Positions 30,432 through 31,705 of a stretch of DNA of 31,705 nucleotides are shown here, piece by piece. Source of the stretch: JBQCEE01 sp051960575 (GTDB taxonomy: Bacteria; Actinomycetota; Actinomycetes; Mycobacteriales; Jatrophihabitantaceae); assembly GCF_051960575.1 (NCBI RefSeq), contig NZ_JBQCEE010000258.1:1-31705 (forward strand). Direction: 5' to 3'. The position numbers and the translations under genes are program-made. The first letter of the stretch is position 1; the number at the start of each line of letters is the position of its first letter. The notes below the pieces were generated by a model, which saw nothing but the letters and a program-made list of their open reading frames with translations, had not been told where the DNA came from and ran no database searches.

Positions 30432-31705
30432 ATGGTGGCACCGGCGGTCGAAGCGTGGACGCTTCCCGCTGGGCATGCCGAGTTGGCCGGGTTGCTGGGG
30501 TCGTCGACGGCGTTGCTGTCCGAGGCCGAGTTGCTGGATGCGGTGCGGTCGGTGGAGGCGTTGCGGTGCCGGTTGGCGGCGGTGGATGCGGCGGTGATCG
30601 CGGAGCTCGACCGGCGTGATGTGGCCTCGAGGCATTCGCAGCGGTCGACGAAGGCGTTGCTGCATGCGACGTTGCGGATCAACTCCGCCGAGGCCGCGGC
30701 GCGGGTGAGGGCGGCGGCGATGGTCGGTCCGCGGCAGGCGTTCGCGACCGGTGAGCCGCTGGACGCGGCGTTCCCGCAGACCGCGGCCGCGTTGGCCGAG
30801 GGCGTGATCAACGCCGAGCACGCGCGGGTCATCGCCGCGTGCATCAGCGAACTGCCGGCCGGTGTCCGCGAGCAGGCGCATGATCATGTCGAGGCGCTGC
30901 TGCTGCGCGAGGCCGCCCAGTCCGACCCGAACACGGTGCGCCAGTTGGGGCAGCAGGTGCACACCCATCTCGACCCGGACGGCAGGCTGGGTGATGACCG
31001 GCTGGCCCAGCAGTCGCGTGGGCTGGATCTGCGGGTGCGTCCGGACGGGTCGTCGGTGCTGCGCGGTGACCTGACCGCGGAGGCCACCGAACGGCTCCGC
31101 ACCCTGCTCGACGCGATCACCCATCCCCGCAACCTCGACCCCGACACCAGCGGCAGCGTCGACAGCGACGGGGCCGGCGGTGCCTCCGAGGGCGACGCGG
31201 ACACGGGCGACGGCGCCGAGAGGGCAGATGCCGCCGAGGGGTTGTCGTTCGGGGACGCGAACGATGCGATCACCCCGCCGCCGGCATCCGGGCCGGTCCG
31301 GGACACCCGCACCGCCACCCAGCGCCGGCACGACGGGTTCCTGCAGCTGCTGCGGCTGCTGCAGGCCAACGGGGCGACCCCGACCGCCGGCGGCGTCCAC
31401 ACCACCGTGCTGTTGACGATGTCGGCCGAGGACTGGCTGGCCGGCACCGGCCTGGCCCGCACCGGGCACGGCGACCTGGTCAGCGTCGCCGAGGCGCTGC
31501 AGTGGGCCGGCGGGAACCCCAACGTCCTCGGCGTCGCCCTGGACAGCCTGCACGGCATCGTGGCGTACAGCGAGCGGTCGCGCTGCTTCCAGGAGCAGCA
31601 GCGCCTGGCGATCATCGCCCGTGACGGCGGCTGCACCTTCCCCGACTGCGACGCCCCGGTCTGGTACTGCGAGGCCGACCACATCACCCCCTGGGCCGTC
31701 ACCCG
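30432..31705 (+). CDS. DUF222/HNH endonuclease signature protein (13E12-type), 3' truncated by window edge
   Basis: Open for 424 codons to the window end. The N-terminal two thirds is a helical DUF222 domain (VEALRCRLAAVDAAVIAELDR region, GVINAEHARVIAAC, HLDPDGRLGDD); an Asp/Gly/Ser/Ala-rich low-complexity linker follows (about residues 235-290). The C-terminus begins the HNH nuclease fold with CTFPDCDAPVWYCEADHIT (from about residue 400: two zinc-type Cys and the His of the DH pair); the last HNH residues are past the edge. This is the multi-copy 13E12-type family of actinobacteria, sometimes mobile. The first half uses TTG, GAT, CAT and GCG more than its neighbours, which suggests a different history. 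Leaderless start. Confidence 0.88.
   Translation, partial: MVAPAVEAWTLPAGHAELAGLLGSSTALLSEAELLDAVRSVEALRCRLAAVDAAVIAELDRRDVASRHSQRSTKALLHATLRINSAEAAARVRAAAMVGPRQAFATGEPLDAAFPQTAAALAEGVINAEHARVIAACISELPAGVREQAHDHVEALLLREAAQSDPNTVRQLGQQVHTHLDPDGRLGDDRLAQQSRGLDLRVRPDGSSVLRGDLTAEATERLRTLLDAITHPRNLDPDTSGSVDSDGAGGASEGDADTGDGAERADAAEGLSFGDANDAITPPPASGPVRDTRTATQRRHDGFLQLLRLLQANGATPTAGGVHTTVLLTMSAEDWLAGTGLARTGHGDLVSVAEALQWAGGNPNVLGVALDSLHGIVAYSERSRCFQEQQRLAIIARDGGCTFPDCDAPVWYCEADHITPWAVT

Noticed and set aside
1..31705. tRNA, rRNA, insertion sequences, att sites, replication origin
   Set aside because: I read both strands for the T-loop GTTCGAATC pattern, transposase motifs and flanking repeats and saw none; a covariance search for tRNAs was not possible here.

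Overview
The window is GC-rich DNA from an actinobacterial chromosome (class Actinomycetes). The evidence is the very high GC, the many GTG starts and a run of gene families essentially confined to Actinobacteria (DUF4193, DUF3093, DUF3710, DUF3159, DUF3000). The order suhB - LytR_C protein - DUF4193 - DUF3093/dut - DUF3710 - OB-fold protein - DUF3159 - ceoC/ceoB - permease - RNA methyltransferase - dxs - RNase D/DUF3000 - hemE/hemY/hemQ - msrB is, from memory, the same backbone as Mycobacterium tuberculosis Rv2701c to Rv2674. The genus cannot be fixed from sequence reading alone.

Layout. 1-5424: end of an inositol monophosphatase, an envelope LytR_C protein, DUF4193, an SDR oxidoreductase, DUF3093 divergent from dUTPase, then a co-directional dut - DUF3710 - OB-fold - DUF3159 operon. 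5398-8895: a potassium module, with two TrkA/RCK proteins (CeoC, CeoB) divergent from a permease that matches the KimA K+/H+ symporter rather than amino-acid permeases. 8921-14023: a TRAM/Fe-S RNA methyltransferase, dxs, and an OmpR-type two-component system whose first gene overlaps the end of dxs. 14024-18286: an accessory block with a pair of 57-bp palindromic repeats, a PucR-type regulator divergent from a cyclooxygenase/alpha-dioxygenase-like haem protein, and a secreted HAD acid phosphatase. 18368-20464: a leftward operon of a zinc-ribbon microprotein, DUF3000 and RNase D, divergent from hemE-hemY-hemQ (20599-23727), three steps of the coproporphyrin-dependent haem pathway. 23812-26647: a secreted protein of unknown function built from a duplicated domain, MsrB, a small membrane protein, and a stand-alone LigD-type polymerase. 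26654-30283: cytochrome c oxidase subunit I, polyphosphate kinase 2 and an alpha/beta hydrolase. 30432 to the right edge: a truncated DUF222/HNH (13E12-type) gene behind an AT-rich promoter.

One recurring signal is that many genes have a TANNNT-type -10 hexamer ending 6-8 nt before the start codon with no Shine-Dalgarno, which is the signature of leaderless transcripts. Genes with a good Shine-Dalgarno (LytR_C, RR, peroxidase, phosphatase, secreted repeat protein, PPK2, zinc ribbon) lack it. No tRNA, rRNA, CRISPR array, transposase or origin was seen. Findings most worth a second look: the KimA/RCK potassium module, the PucR-controlled cyclooxygenase-like gene with a palindromic operator, the 57-bp palindromic repeat pair, the dxs-linked two-component system and the duplicated-domain secreted protein.
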